NCBI GenBank assembly: GCA_902776545.1
Contig: CACYQO010000032.1
Coordinates: 1-52,464 of the forward strand
Source of the DNA: an uncultured Prevotellaceae bacterium
Lineage (GTDB): Bacteria; Bacteroidota; Bacteroidia; Bacteroidales; Bacteroidaceae
DNA length: 52,464 nucleotides
Reading direction: 5' to 3'
In this document: in pieces, positions 13,158 through 22,257 of the stretch
How positions within the stretch are numbered: position 1 is the first letter of the stretch
How the letters are laid out: every line of letters starts with the position of its first letter
Translations under genes and position numbers: made by a program
The notes under the pieces: model-generated
Seen by the model: the letters and a program-made list of their open reading frames with translations, nothing else
What the model was told of the DNA's origin: nothing
The model's database searches: none

Positions 13158-15178
13158 TTTTGTTCATGCCAGCTATTGGACTCTCTGCCCAGGGCATACG
13201 CGACTCCGTGGAACTGGAGCCTGTCGTGGTGACGGCTACTCATTCGCCCAAGGCCCTCAAAGATGCACCCGTCGTGACACGGCTGATCACACTCCATGAC
13301 ATCAAGATTACCGATGCCACCAATATCCAGGAGATGCTCACACAGGAGATTCCCGGACTGGAGTTTGGCTTTGCCATGGCCCAGGAGACATCACTCAACA
13401 TGAGCGGGTTCGGCGGCAATGCCGTGCTCTTCCTTGTCGATGGTGAACGCCTGGCGGGAGAGACCATGGACAACACGGACTACAGCCGTCTGAATCTCGA
13501 CAACGTAGGGCGCATAGAGATCGTGAAAGGGGCCTCGTCGGCTCTCTATGGTTCCAATGCCGTAGGAGGGGTGATCAACATCATCAGCCGCGAGAATCTG
13601 GAACCCTGGACGGCGAATGTCAACACGCGCTACAACACCTTCGGACATGAATGGCGCAACGGTGCCAGTTTCTCTTTCAACACGGAGAAATGGAACTCTC
13701 ATACAACCTTTCAACACACGACGATCGATCCTATCGACCTGCCCAAGGCACACACGTCTGAGGAGATCGCCATCGAACTGATGAAGAAGGCGCAAGGGCT
13801 GCCTTACGACGAATCGGTACTCAATGACGACTCCAACCTGAGCCGCCTCTACGGCCAGAAGACCTATAACATCAAGGAACGGCTGATATGGCGTGCCACA
13901 GACCATCTGACAATCACTGGCCGGGGCGGCTATTTCTTCCGTACCAGCGAACGCGACACGTACAATTATCATTTCAACGGCTACAGTGCCGGACTGAAGG
14001 GTCGCTATACCCTCGTACCCCCGTACCACCGCACCACCGCACCACCGTACATAGAACTCTCATACGCCTTCGACGAATACGACAAGGCGAACTTCCTGCC
14101 AGACGGTACACGCACCCACGACCACGACTACAGCAACCAGCAGCATGTGGTGCATGCGCTGTATAATCATCCGTTCGGCAAGAACAGCCTCATCCTCGGG
14201 GCTGACTACATGCACGACTATCTCACGACCTATCAGTTCATCGACAACACCAGCCACTCTCAGGACAATATTGACGGCTATGCACAGTTCGACTGGAACA
14301 TCACCGATCAACTGAACGTCGTCGGAAGTGTCCGCTATGACTATTTCTCAGCCTCGGCCCAGAAGGCGTTTACCGGGCGTCTCGCCGTCGTGTATAAATT
14401 CTTGCGTCCCGCTGGTAGCAAGCGACCGGAGGTCGAGCGCCCTTGGATGACCTTCCGTGCCAACTATGCCAGCGGTTTCCGGGCTCCCACGCTCAAGGAG
14501 ATGTATATGCACTTCGACATGGGCAATATGGGCTATATGATCATCGGCAATCCGGATCTGGAACCAGAGAAGAGCCATAACTTCAACCTCGCTGTCGAAC
14601 GGACGAACCGCATTCGCAACAGCGGATTCCTGGACGGACGCTACAATTTCACCCTCATGGGTTTCTGTAACATCTTCGACAAACGTATCACCACCATCGC
14701 AGGTCCTGAATACAATGGCATGGAGAGTGCGCTCTACTGGAACGAAGACGGCGTGACGGTCTGGGGCATCGATGCCAGTCTGGGACATATCTGGGATTGT
14801 GGGTTGTCGCTCAAGCTGAACTACTCATGGATGAAAGAGACGGGCAACGTCTATTACTCGGATTTCTATCAGCCCCGTTCACACTCCTTGACCTGGCGAA
14901 TCGGCTACGAACACCGTTTCTCGCGCTACTACGCCCTCGACGCAGCCCTCTCAGGACGCAGTCAGGGCAAGCCACAGTCTGGCCGCACGGACGTCGATCA
15001 GGGTTACACCATCTGGAAACTGATGCTGCAGCACCAACTCTGGCGCGGCATCCGTATCAACACAGCCATTGATAACCTCTTCAATTATAAACCGAAGTCA
15101 TATTATTATTGTTCTCCCCTGACCACAGGCACTTCTTTCTCCATTGGCCTGTCTGTTGATTTGGATAAGATGCTCTGA
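13136..15178 (+). CDS. TonB-dependent outer-membrane receptor
   Basis: This 680-aa protein is started at ATG 13136 because a signal peptide (MRPVPMILLFMPAIGLSAQ) follows. An upstream in-frame GTG at 13076 would add 20 residues of repeat-derived sequence. The plug domain begins with a TonB-box-like ELEPVVVTATH and contains GGNAVLFLVDGERL and IEIVKGASSALYGSNAVGGVINII. The rest is a 22-strand-type barrel with NYASGFRAPTLKEMY near residue 450. It imports a ligand such as a metal chelate or cofactor, which the sequence does not reveal. Two repeat-derived peptides interrupt barrel turns, near residues 295-305 (PPYHRTTAPP) and 422-435 (LRPAGSKRPEVERP). The upstream calycin-like lipoprotein may be a partner. 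Confidence 0.92.
   Translation: MRPVPMILLFMPAIGLSAQGIRDSVELEPVVVTATHSPKALKDAPVVTRLITLHDIKITDATNIQEMLTQEIPGLEFGFAMAQETSLNMSGFGGNAVLFLVDGERLAGETMDNTDYSRLNLDNVGRIEIVKGASSALYGSNAVGGVINIISRENLEPWTANVNTRYNTFGHEWRNGASFSFNTEKWNSHTTFQHTTIDPIDLPKAHTSEEIAIELMKKAQGLPYDESVLNDDSNLSRLYGQKTYNIKERLIWRATDHLTITGRGGYFFRTSERDTYNYHFNGYSAGLKGRYTLVPPYHRTTAPPYIELSYAFDEYDKANFLPDGTRTHDHDYSNQQHVVHALYNHPFGKNSLILGADYMHDYLTTYQFIDNTSHSQDNIDGYAQFDWNITDQLNVVGSVRYDYFSASAQKAFTGRLAVVYKFLRPAGSKRPEVERPWMTFRANYASGFRAPTLKEMYMHFDMGNMGYMIIGNPDLEPEKSHNFNLAVERTNRIRNSGFLDGRYNFTLMGFCNIFDKRITTIAGPEYNGMESALYWNEDGVTVWGIDASLGHIWDCGLSLKLNYSWMKETGNVYYSDFYQPRSHSLTWRIGYEHRFSRYYALDAALSGRSQGKPQSGRTDVDQGYTIWKLMLQHQLWRGIRINTAIDNLFNYKPKSYYYCSPLTTGTSFSIGLSVDLDKML
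14021..14050. repeat. CCGTACCACCGCACC repeat inside the TonB receptor
   Basis: Tandem C-rich units (CCGTACCA, CCGCACCA) encode PPYHRTTAPP in a barrel turn. A similar C-rich block occurs inside hflX at 48509-48542. Confidence 0.75.
14399..14424. repeat. Intragenic copy of the CTTGCGTCCC...GGTAGCAAG repeat
   Basis: About 22 of 24 positions match the two intergenic copies in the 46-bp tandem array at 37593-37684. In the receptor it encodes LRPAGSK. Confidence 0.8.
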
Positions 15179-15241
15179 TCCCGACAAAAAGACAGAATTT
15201 AACGCCATTTTGTCAGCATTTATTCCCTCGGCATATTTTTG

Positions 15242-15325
15242 GCAACGGACTACACGACTAAAGGACTAAAAAGTCGTATACTCGGCTTTGCCGCAAAAAA
15301 GTCCTTAAGTCCTGAAGTCCGTTGC
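15242..15325. repeat. Inverted repeat GCAACGGACT, copy 1
   Basis: Arms 15242-15267 and 15300-15325 match at 23 of 26 positions after reverse complementing. A second member of the family is at 42446-42512. This copy forms most of the clpB 5' region. Confidence 0.9.
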
Positions 15326-15352
15326 TAAAAAATTTAAAAGGAGGATAAAAAT

Positions 15353-17860
15353 ATGACACTCGACAAATTTACAATCAAAGCACAGGAAGCTGTTCAGGCT
15401 GCAATAAATACCGCACAGATGAACGGCCAGCAGGTCATCGAACCTGTACATATACTCAAAGGAGTATTGGAGAAGGCGAAGGACGTCACAACCTTCATCT
15501 TCCAGAAACTCGGTGTGAACGCCCAGCAGATCGAACTGCTCGTCGATCAGGAGATCAAGCACCTGCCCAAGGTGCAGGGCGGTCAGCCGTATCTCTCTAA
15601 TGAATCTAATAATGTACTCGTACGCGCCCAGGAAATCGCCCAGAAATGGGGCGACGAGTTCGTCGCATGTGAGCCAGTATTACAGGCTCTCCTCATCGTC
15701 AGTTCCACCGCCTCACGCATCATGAAGGACGCCGGCTGTACGGAAAAAGAGATGCTTCAGGCCATTCAGGCTCTCCGCCAGGGACAGAAGGTGCAGAACC
15801 AGAGTGCCGACGACAACTACCAGTCGCTGTCGAAGTACGCCAAGAACCTTGTAGACCTCGCCCGTCAGGGCAAACTCGACCCGGTGATTGGCCGTGACGA
15901 TGAGATCCGCCGTCTGTTGCAGATTCTCTCGCGCCGTACGAAGAACAACCCCATCCTGATCGGTGAACCCGGTACGGGTAAGACCGCCATCGTCGAAGGT
16001 CTCGCAGGACGTATCGTGCGTGGCGATGTGCCAGAGAACCTGAAAGACAAGCAGCTCTACTCCCTCGACATGGGTGCGCTCGTGGCCGGTGCAAAATATA
16101 AGGGTGAGTTTGAGGAACGTCTGAAGAGCGTCATCAACGAGGTGACGAAGGCTGAAGGCCGCATCATCCTCTTCATCGACGAGATTCATACGCTGGTAGG
16201 TGCCGGTGGCGGTGAGGGGGCGATGGATGCCGCCAACATCCTGAAGCCTGCCCTCGCCCGTGGTGAACTGCGTGCCATCGGTGCCACGACGCTCAATGAG
16301 TACCAGAAGTATTTCGAGAAGGACAAGGCCCTCGAACGCCGATTCCAGACGGTGATGGTGGATGAGCCGGATGAACTCTCGGCCATCTCGATATTAAGAG
16401 GTCTGAAAGAGCGCTACGAGAACCACCACAAGGTACGTATCCAGGATGATGCCTGTATCGCCGCCGTCCAGCTCTCCGAGCGCTATATCTCCGAGCGTTT
16501 CCTGCCAGACAAGGCCATCGACCTGATGGACGAGGCAGCCGCCAAACTCCGCATGGAGCGTGACTCCGTGCCTGAGGAACTCGATGAAATCACCCGTCGC
16601 CTCGCCCAGCTCGAAATCGAGCGTGAGGCCATCAAACGCGAGGGCGATGAACCAAAGATAGCCCTGTTGGATAAGGACATTGCCGAGCTCCGCGAACAGG
16701 AGACGCAGTTCCGTGCCAAGTGGGAGGGCGAACGCCAGCTCATCAACAAGATCCAGCAGGATAAGCAGGAGATGGAAAACCTGAAGCTCGAAGCCGAACG
16801 TGCCGAGCGTGAAGGCGACTATGGCAAGGTGGCAGAGATCCGTTACTCGAAACTGAAGGCCCTCGAAGACAACATCAAGGCCATCCAGCAACAGCTGGCA
16901 TCAGCCCAGGACGGAAACTCGCTGGTACGTGAGGAAGTCACCGCCGACGATATCGCCGAGGTGGTCTCCCGTTGGACAGGCATCCCCGTGACGAAGATGT
17001 TGCAGAGTGAGCGTGAGAAACTGCTCCACCTCGAGGACGAGCTGCACAAGCGCGTGATCGGACAGGACGAAGCCATCACGGCTGTATCAGATGCCGTACG
17101 TCGTTCGCGTGCCGGTCTCCAGGATCCCAAGCGACCTATTGCCTCGTTTATCTTCCTCGGCACCACGGGTGTCGGTAAGACGGAACTCGCCAAGACACTC
17201 GCCGACTACCTCTTCAACGACGAGACGATGATGACACGTATCGACATGTCGGAGTATCAGGAGAAGTACAGTGTCTCACGTCTGATCGGTGCGCCTCCGG
17301 GCTACGTAGGCTACGATGAGGGTGGACAGTTGACGGAGGCCGTGCGCCGCAAGCCATACTCCGTCGTACTCTTCGATGAGATCGAGAAGGCCCATCCCGA
17401 CGTGTTCAACATCCTCCTGCAGGTATTGGACGACGGACGTCTGACGGATAACAAAGGCCGTACGGCGAACTTCAAGAACACCATCATCATCATGACCTCG
17501 AATGCGACGCGTGAACAACTGCGCGCCACGATGCGTCCGGAGTTCCTGAACCGTATCGACGAGATCATCACCTTCACCCCGCTCACCAAGGAACAGATTG
17601 CCGACGTGGTGCGCCTGCAGATGAAGAAGGTGACGGAGATGTTGGAGCCGCAGGGCATCCGCCTCGAATGTACGCCTCAGGCCATCGCCTTCCTTGCAGA
17701 AGAGGGCTATGATCCCGACTTCGGTGCCCGTCCTGTGAAACGAGCCATCCAGCAGTTCGTGCTCAACGACCTCTCCAAGAAGCTCCTCGCCGACGAGGTT
17801 GACCGCACGAAACCCATCATCATCGATGACTTCGGCGAGGGACTGGTGTTCCGTAACTAA
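15353..17860 (+). CDS. clpB: ClpB protein disaggregase
   Basis: This 835-aa Hsp100 ATPase rescues aggregated proteins with DnaK. The Clp N-domain (about 1-145) is followed by the first AAA+ domain with GEPGTGKT at about 203 and [12 protein letters not shown] at about 273. A coiled-coil middle domain spans about 405-520. The second AAA+ domain has GTTGVGKT at about 604, [11 protein letters not shown] at about 675 and [17 protein letters not shown] lies 8 bp upstream of the ATG, an unusually strong ribosome binding site here. The segment between sensor 1 (MTSN) and RPEFLNR has only 10 residues, about 20 fewer than in E. coli ClpB. That accounts for most of its short length. It converges on the HU-like gene. 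Confidence 0.97.
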   Translation: MTLDKFTIKAQEAVQAAINTAQMNGQQVIEPVHILKGVLEKAKDVTTFIFQKLGVNAQQIELLVDQEIKHLPKVQGGQPYLSNESNNVLVRAQEIAQKWGDEFVACEPVLQALLIVSSTASRIMKDAGCTEKEMLQAIQALRQGQKVQNQSADDNYQSLSKYAKNLVDLARQGKLDPVIGRDDEIRRLLQILSRRTKNNPILIGEPGTGKTAIVEGLAGRIVRGDVPENLKDKQLYSLDMGALVAGAKYKGEFEERLKSVINEVTKAEGRIILFIDEIHTLVGAGGGEGAMDAANILKPALARGELRAIGATTLNEYQKYFEKDKALERRFQTVMVDEPDELSAISILRGLKERYENHHKVRIQDDACIAAVQLSERYISERFLPDKAIDLMDEAAAKLRMERDSVPEELDEITRRLAQLEIEREAIKREGDEPKIALLDKDIAELREQETQFRAKWEGERQLINKIQQDKQEMENLKLEAERAEREGDYGKVAEIRYSKLKALEDNIKAIQQQLASAQDGNSLVREEVTADDIAEVVSRWTGIPVTKMLQSEREKLLHLEDELHKRVIGQDEAITAVSDAVRRSRAGLQDPKRPIASFIFLGTTGVGKTELAKTLADYLFNDETMMTRIDMSEYQEKYSVSRLIGAPPGYVGYDEGGQLTEAVRRKPYSVVLFDEIEKAHPDVFNILLQVLDDGRLTDNKGRTANFKNTIIIMTSNATREQLRATMRPEFLNRIDEIITFTPLTKEQIADVVRLQMKKVTEMLEPQGIRLECTPQAIAFLAEEGYDPDFGARPVKRAIQQFVLNDLSKKLLADEVDRTKPIIIDDFGEGLVFRN

Positions 17861-17878
17861 AATCAATGGGTCTTTGTT

Positions 17879-17995
17879 TCTCCCCCTAAGTTAGGGGGAG
17901 TTAGAGGGGGTCTGAACCGCCTCAGACTCTACCGAAGAGAAAAGCGCCTCTTCAGACCACCCCTACCCCCTCCTGACTCAGGAGGGGAAGAGATT
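17879..17995. repeat. Paired CCCCTCCTAA-type palindromic repeats between convergent genes
   Basis: Two members of the dispersed family (17879-17918 and 17953-17995) face each other, each with its own GGGGG/CCCCC stem and a flank reading GTCTGAACC or TTCAGACC. They lie between the ends of clpB and the HU-like gene and probably act as a bidirectional terminator. Other members are at 37696-37738 and inside hflX at 47531-47571. Confidence 0.8.
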
Positions 17996-18695
17996 ACCCT
18001 CCTGCTCCAGGACGCTCATCGTCGTCATCGCTCTTGGTGAAGGTCTCAGAAGCCACCTCGCTACTCTGACCGCCCATGATGGCGATGGCCTTCACGGTAG
18101 CCGTGTCGCTCAGGGTGATGGGCTCGCTGTAGAGCGTGCTCTCAGCCGTAGGCGTGCTGCCGATTACGGTCTGTGCCTGACTGCTGCCGTTCTGACTGCT
18201 GCCGTTCCCAGAATCCGTAGATCCGGAATCCGTGCTTTCGCCCTCGCCTTCCTCGTCGGCCTTGCCAGACAGCAGGCTCTTGATGTTGACGAACTCGGCC
18301 TTCTTGATGAACTCGCGGCTGGAGAGGTTGTCCTCTGCCGTCTGGTCGGGCAAGAAGCGGATGTGAAGCGCCTTCAGGTGCTGGTTCACGTTGAACTCCG
18401 ACTCCTTGTCTGCACCGCCCTTTTGACACTCGCAGGTCAGGTAGAACGTACCAAGGCCCGCCACCTTGACTTTTTTTGACTCCAGGAGCATCTCGAGCAA
18501 ACAAGTCTTGAACTTCTTCATCACACCCTCAACAACGTCTGCGGTAAATACCGATCCGTGCTCAGAAATGTGCTTGGCCAGCTTTTCGATACTCATGGTC
18601 TCGATGCTCTTCAGGCGAGCGTACCATTTACCATACATCACACTCTCAGAGTCCTTGATGTCATTCTGATAAACCTCGTAAAGAATTTTACTCAT
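17994..18695 (-). CDS. HU-like DNA-binding protein with extended C-terminal tail
   Basis: This 233-aa protein has an HU/IHF-like N-terminal domain (about 1-135: LAKHISEHGSVFTADVVEGVM, KVKVAGLGTFYLT). A Ser/Gly/Asp-rich linker follows (about 160-185). A short beta-rich tail (LYSEPITLSDTATVKAIAIMGG) resembles the chitobiase C-terminal-like domain seen in HU relatives of Bacteroidota. Family members bind and bend DNA; a specific site is not evident. It has its own promoter at 18756-18763. In many Bacteroides genomes such HU genes sit beside VirE-N/DUF3987 genes, as here, although this one is outside the island's left boundary repeat. Confidence 0.85.
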   Translation of the reverse strand: MSKILYEVYQNDIKDSESVMYGKWYARLKSIETMSIEKLAKHISEHGSVFTADVVEGVMKKFKTCLLEMLLESKKVKVAGLGTFYLTCECQKGGADKESEFNVNQHLKALHIRFLPDQTAEDNLSSREFIKKAEFVNIKSLLSGKADEEGEGESTDSGSTDSGNGSSQNGSSQAQTVIGSTPTAESTLYSEPITLSDTATVKAIAIMGGQSSEVASETFTKSDDDDERPGAGG

Positions 18696-18755
18696 GGTAT
18701 GAGATTATTAAGTGAAACATAATCCAGGTCAGGACTTTCCTGCCTTTCTTGGGTA

Positions 18756-18763
18756 CAAAGGTA
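18756..18763 (-). promoter_or_regulatory. Bacteroidota promoter (TTTG / TACCTTTG) for the HU-like gene
   Basis: TACCTTTG on the minus strand has TTTG about 20 bp upstream (near 18784-18787) and lies about 60 bp before the ATG at 18695. Confidence 0.7.
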
Positions 18764-18884
18764 CAAAAATTATTCGAAACCACCAAACTTTTAAGGCATT
18801 ATTTCTGCTAAATATTGTTAACTATTTTGGAGTATAAATAAAGGGCAGATTCCGATACGAAATCCACCCCTTACTAAGGAAAAT

Positions 18885-18910
18885 CAAATGCAATGCAATA
18901 ATGCAATATT
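18885..18910 (+). repeat. Island boundary repeat, left copy (TGCAATGCAAT type)
   Basis: These 26 bp begin CAAATGCAATGCAAT and end TGCAATATT. They are the exact reverse complement of 37482-37507. The DUF3987 stop codon is 10 bp inside. See also 24124-24150 and 24277-24300. Confidence 0.9.
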
Positions 18911-18920
18911 ATCCCTATAT

Positions 18921-20897
18921 TTACATCAGTTTACGGTATTTGCCTTTGTCCTTACCAGTGGTAATCTTCTGCGCCAAACCCTGATCCTGCAAACGCTTCA
19001 GACGGCTGCAGATACTGCCAGTCTTGCCCTCGTAATTGAAGGCACGGTCAATGTCTTCCGACGTGAAGACCTCCGGCAGACGCCTATACCCTATCCACGT
19101 CTTCTGCTTGTGGCGAACGTTCGACGATTGTGCGGCAGCCAGGTCGTCGTAATGCTTCTCCAAAATTGCCTTGCAATAGTGCTCCTGAAAAGCCAGTTGC
19201 GCGTTAGCGATAAGGATTGCCAGTCGCACGTCTTTCTGATCAACCTTGAAGTCAGGGCCGCACTTCCACCTACCGTCAGAATCCTGTACCATCTGATCCC
19301 AATGGCGAGTCACAACGTGGGCCAGTACAAGGTTGCACGCATGCCAGCAAGGCCTTTTAACCAAGTCCTCCTGGGCAAGGTCTTGGTCCTCGCCGGCATC
19401 GGCCATGCGGTGCTTCGTCCATAACTGCAGTGCTTTGCTGATAGGTTCGCAGGGAATCTCACCCTTACAATCGTTCAGCTTATAAGCCCAGTCACGCAGT
19501 TCCTCGTCTCTTCTACGGGCAGCATCATCGTAGGGCGAAGGCTCCAGCATTTCAAAGTTGCTATCAGCGTTAGGCACTACGGTACAACGGCTCATTAGAC
19601 CGTTCACAATATTCTTTTCCGTATTGAGCGATTTAAGTGCATCATCTGTGCCCGTGTAACAGGCATTGAAGCAAACGGGCGTCTCGCCCACGGGAGCATT
19701 AGATGTCTTAAGATAGGCACCATGCTTCTCTGAATGATACGATTTCAACCAGTACGTCTGCAAGGCGTCCATGTGTGATTTTTTCATCTGCGAGAGTGTA
19801 TTCTGCAGCTCGCTATCGAAGATGCTGACCGTTAGTGGTGTGTCGACTCCGTCTATTTCCTCATGGGCATTCGATTCCGCCTCACGTAGTGCAGCTGTAC
19901 TGGTCTCTGGTGGTAGGGCACGATAGATACCCGTAGGCCGAGGATTTTTGCTTTTAGCACCGCCGTTGTTCTGCTCACGTTCAGCGTTAGAGGCGTTCAA
20001 GGCAGATATCTGCGGCGCATCGGCCTTGTGGATAGGCTCCATCATGATTTCCTCCAAATCAACAGCCACAGACTTCATGCCTCCCATTCTTCCTATCAAG
20101 AATATTAGGCTGGCTAACCTGTTCTTCTTTCCCGGCTTGGGCCAGAAATAATAGTAACAACGCGCGAGCAGGGTCGTTGCAAAACCACTGCCAACGAAGA
20201 ATGCGGCAGGATAATACTTGGGTTTCATGCGGAAACACAGCAGTTTCAACAGCGGGTAGTAAGGCATGAGTTTAGCAAACTCATTGCCTATGCGCTCCAG
20301 AGTTTGCAGTATCTCCAGCTGCATGCCAACAGCCTGCCCCTGTTCCACGCCACGCTGTTCACGCTTCAGGGCGCTGAAGTCACGACCCGTCACCTGCTTG
20401 ATGGCCTTCCGCATCTCCTTTGAGGGCTGGGGCGAGTTGAAGTTCTCGCTCTCGCGTTTCTGTAGCAGCTTGCGGCCACCCTCCACGATGCGCTCGATCT
20501 CTGTCATCCCGCGCTCAGCGATGAGGTCCTGCACCCACTGAAACGTCAGCAGCTTGTTGCGGGCCAGTTCCCAGTTGCCGTCGTACATTACGATAAAATC
20601 GTTGTACGCGTCGCGGGCTGCGTCGTGTCGGCAGTTAGGACCGTTGGGATACATGGCGTTGAGGAAGTCGGCAGGGTCGTATCCGAACACCAGATACTTC
20701 GTCTCATCCACGTCCTTGGGTGCTTCCTTGGCGGCCTCGTCGCTGGCTGCGGGGGTTACTGACTGTCCGCCCTCCGAGGGAGCTGCCGCATTACTGGGCA
20801 GCTGATGGTCGGAGTTAGTGGCGGCACTGTTACCTTCTCTGTACGATTCGACGTACTGTCGGTCGAATTCGTTTTCAAATAAAATGGAATTGTCCAT
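18921..20897 (-). CDS. DUF3987-type P-loop protein (primase/helicase-associated)
   Basis: This 658-aa protein has an acidic, Gln/Ser-rich N-terminus. A P-loop-like strand FLIGRMGGMKSVAVD lies at about residue 264, with Met where the classic Gly-Lys-Ser/Thr Gly would be. SIFDSELQ at about 355 fits a Walker B strand, and a sensor-like FNACYTGT and NGLMSRC follow. The end is a winged-helix-like domain (about 595-658) with FTSEDIDRAFNYEG and LKRLQDQGLAQKI. DUF3987 proteins resemble replicative helicases of phages and integrated elements. It is the last gene of a four-gene minus-strand operon, 33 bp after the BT4734-like gene, and ends at the island's boundary repeat. Helicase activity is uncertain because of the altered P-loop. 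Confidence 0.8.
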   Translation of the reverse strand: MDNSILFENEFDRQYVESYREGNSAATNSDHQLPSNAAAPSEGGQSVTPAASDEAAKEAPKDVDETKYLVFGYDPADFLNAMYPNGPNCRHDAARDAYNDFIVMYDGNWELARNKLLTFQWVQDLIAERGMTEIERIVEGGRKLLQKRESENFNSPQPSKEMRKAIKQVTGRDFSALKREQRGVEQGQAVGMQLEILQTLERIGNEFAKLMPYYPLLKLLCFRMKPKYYPAAFFVGSGFATTLLARCYYYFWPKPGKKNRLASLIFLIGRMGGMKSVAVDLEEIMMEPIHKADAPQISALNASNAEREQNNGGAKSKNPRPTGIYRALPPETSTAALREAESNAHEEIDGVDTPLTVSIFDSELQNTLSQMKKSHMDALQTYWLKSYHSEKHGAYLKTSNAPVGETPVCFNACYTGTDDALKSLNTEKNIVNGLMSRCTVVPNADSNFEMLEPSPYDDAARRRDEELRDWAYKLNDCKGEIPCEPISKALQLWTKHRMADAGEDQDLAQEDLVKRPCWHACNLVLAHVVTRHWDQMVQDSDGRWKCGPDFKVDQKDVRLAILIANAQLAFQEHYCKAILEKHYDDLAAAQSSNVRHKQKTWIGYRRLPEVFTSEDIDRAFNYEGKTGSICSRLKRLQDQGLAQKITTGKDKGKYRKLM

Positions 20898-20930
20898 GAT
20901 ACTTAAAAAAATTAAAGTGATACATATATT

Positions 20931-21704
20931 TTAAAAACGAAAGAGTTTTTCTTCGTCAATCATGAGGATATCCTCATATCGGGGACAGAACGAGAATTTG
21001 TCGCAATTCACACATGAGTTATCAGTCACGTGTTTGCCCGTCGTACCGATGACGTTGAGCATACCAAGCGCCTGTGCCTGCAGGTACTGCTGGTCTGCTA
21101 TATTCCCGCCAATCTCCGGATTCCACTCGCTCACCAGTCTGAGGCCCTCGCCACTCGACGTCAGATGGGCCAGTCGCGTCTTCCAAGGATAGCTCGGGCT
21201 GAGCGTCTTCTCGTACAACTCCTGCGGCGCAAAGGGCAAGTGGTCGTAGTCGCTCATTAAGAGGCTGCTCAGGTGTACTACGTTCTTTTGCGTTCTGGCG
21301 CGATACATCATGGGGTTGCCATCCTCGTCTAAACGCGGATTGCCGTCCTTGTCCGTTCGCGGTATCAGGGCAAACTCCTTCACGCCATACACAAAACCCG
21401 GCAGCGACGTCTTCAGGTCCTCGCCCCATTGCAACAGGCGCAACGGCGTTGGTTTCTGTTCGAACTTCTTACCCGCAAGTGGCTTGGCCAACTGCTTGAT
21501 GCACCACTGCTGATAGTCGCTACGACACGTCCAGTGGTCCAACGGCTGTCCCTCGCGCACGGCCTTGATAATCGCACGGCGCGTACTCACTTTCCAGTTC
21601 ACCTGTGCACTACGCACCTGACTCCAGAAGATGGCCGCCGTGCAGGGTTCGCACGACGCCCAGTAGATGTTCGCTTGCCAAACAAAACGCCAGTTCAGTT
21701 CCAT
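20931..21704 (-). CDS. BT4734/VirE N-terminal-like protein (primase-like)
   Basis: This 257-aa protein matches the pattern of the BT4734/BF3469 (VirE N-terminal) family. It has a strand with MSDYDHLP, then LTSSGEGLRLVSEW, then TDNSCVNCDKFSFCPRYEDI and a closing IDEEKLF. In this family the Asp-x-Asp and Ser-Gly-x-Gly motifs are thought to be remnants or active sites of an archaeo-eukaryotic-type primase fold. The N-terminal 100 residues are Trp- and Cys-rich. The gene sits 4 bp downstream of the 182-aa gene and 33 bp upstream of DUF3987, the usual order for this pair. A replication or repair role within a mobile module is inferred from that pairing. Confidence 0.75.
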   Translation of the reverse strand: MELNWRFVWQANIYWASCEPCTAAIFWSQVRSAQVNWKVSTRRAIIKAVREGQPLDHWTCRSDYQQWCIKQLAKPLAGKKFEQKPTPLRLLQWGEDLKTSLPGFVYGVKEFALIPRTDKDGNPRLDEDGNPMMYRARTQKNVVHLSSLLMSDYDHLPFAPQELYEKTLSPSYPWKTRLAHLTSSGEGLRLVSEWNPEIGGNIADQQYLQAQALGMLNVIGTTGKHVTDNSCVNCDKFSFCPRYEDILMIDEEKLFRF

Positions 21705-21708
21705 AACC

Positions 21709-22257
21709 TTATTTAATAATAGAGTTGAGAATGTCCTGACGATAGCGAGCGACGGTGACGCTCATCTGACTCTCCACCTGCAGCAGCATGCGCTCTATGT
21801 TGGCCGAGCATTCCAGTTCCGTCAGTATGCTCAGCTTGCCGCGCTCGCTGTCCAGCCATATCTTCAGCACCCCGTTGTCGAGGAGCATGCGCCCCTGTGA
21901 ACCTTCGGGCAGCTTAGGCAGAGCCTTGCGCTGGTCTTCGGTCAGGTGCATAAAGAGGTCATACATCTCGGCAACAGGATCTTGGCTCTCGCCGTCCACA
22001 TTCAGGTGGAGCGAATAGCTCGATTCCTTTTGTCCCTCGTTCTTGCAAAAAGATGAATCGCCCACACGTTTTATTTCCGTCCGGTTCGACTCACGTTTGC
22101 CAACTGGGTGAAACTCGCAGTAGTCTGTTCCATCCCACGTCTTCATCGTGCCTCTCACCGAGTGATCCGCCTTGCGGCGCGGTCTCGACTGGTACAAAGC
22201 CGAGTCCCCGACTGGCAGGGACTGGCTTGTTGCTGAGTTTTGTTTCTTAGCGCACAT
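21709..22257 (-). CDS. Hypothetical protein of the VirE/DUF3987 operon
   Basis: This 182-aa protein starts at ATG 22257 (MCAKKQNSATSQ). An earlier in-frame start at 22380 would overlap the upstream gene far more, with a poor leader. The first 80 residues are polar and basic. The C-terminal 100 contain DPVAEMYDLFMHLTEDQRKALPKLPEG and LTELECSANIERMLLQVE, probably helical. I do not recognise the family. The start overlaps the last 11 bp of the upstream gene, so the two are likely translationally coupled. Confidence 0.7.
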   Translation of the reverse strand: MCAKKQNSATSQSLPVGDSALYQSRPRRKADHSVRGTMKTWDGTDYCEFHPVGKRESNRTEIKRVGDSSFCKNEGQKESSYSLHLNVDGESQDPVAEMYDLFMHLTEDQRKALPKLPEGSQGRMLLDNGVLKIWLDSERGKLSILTELECSANIERMLLQVESQMSVTVARYRQDILNSIIK

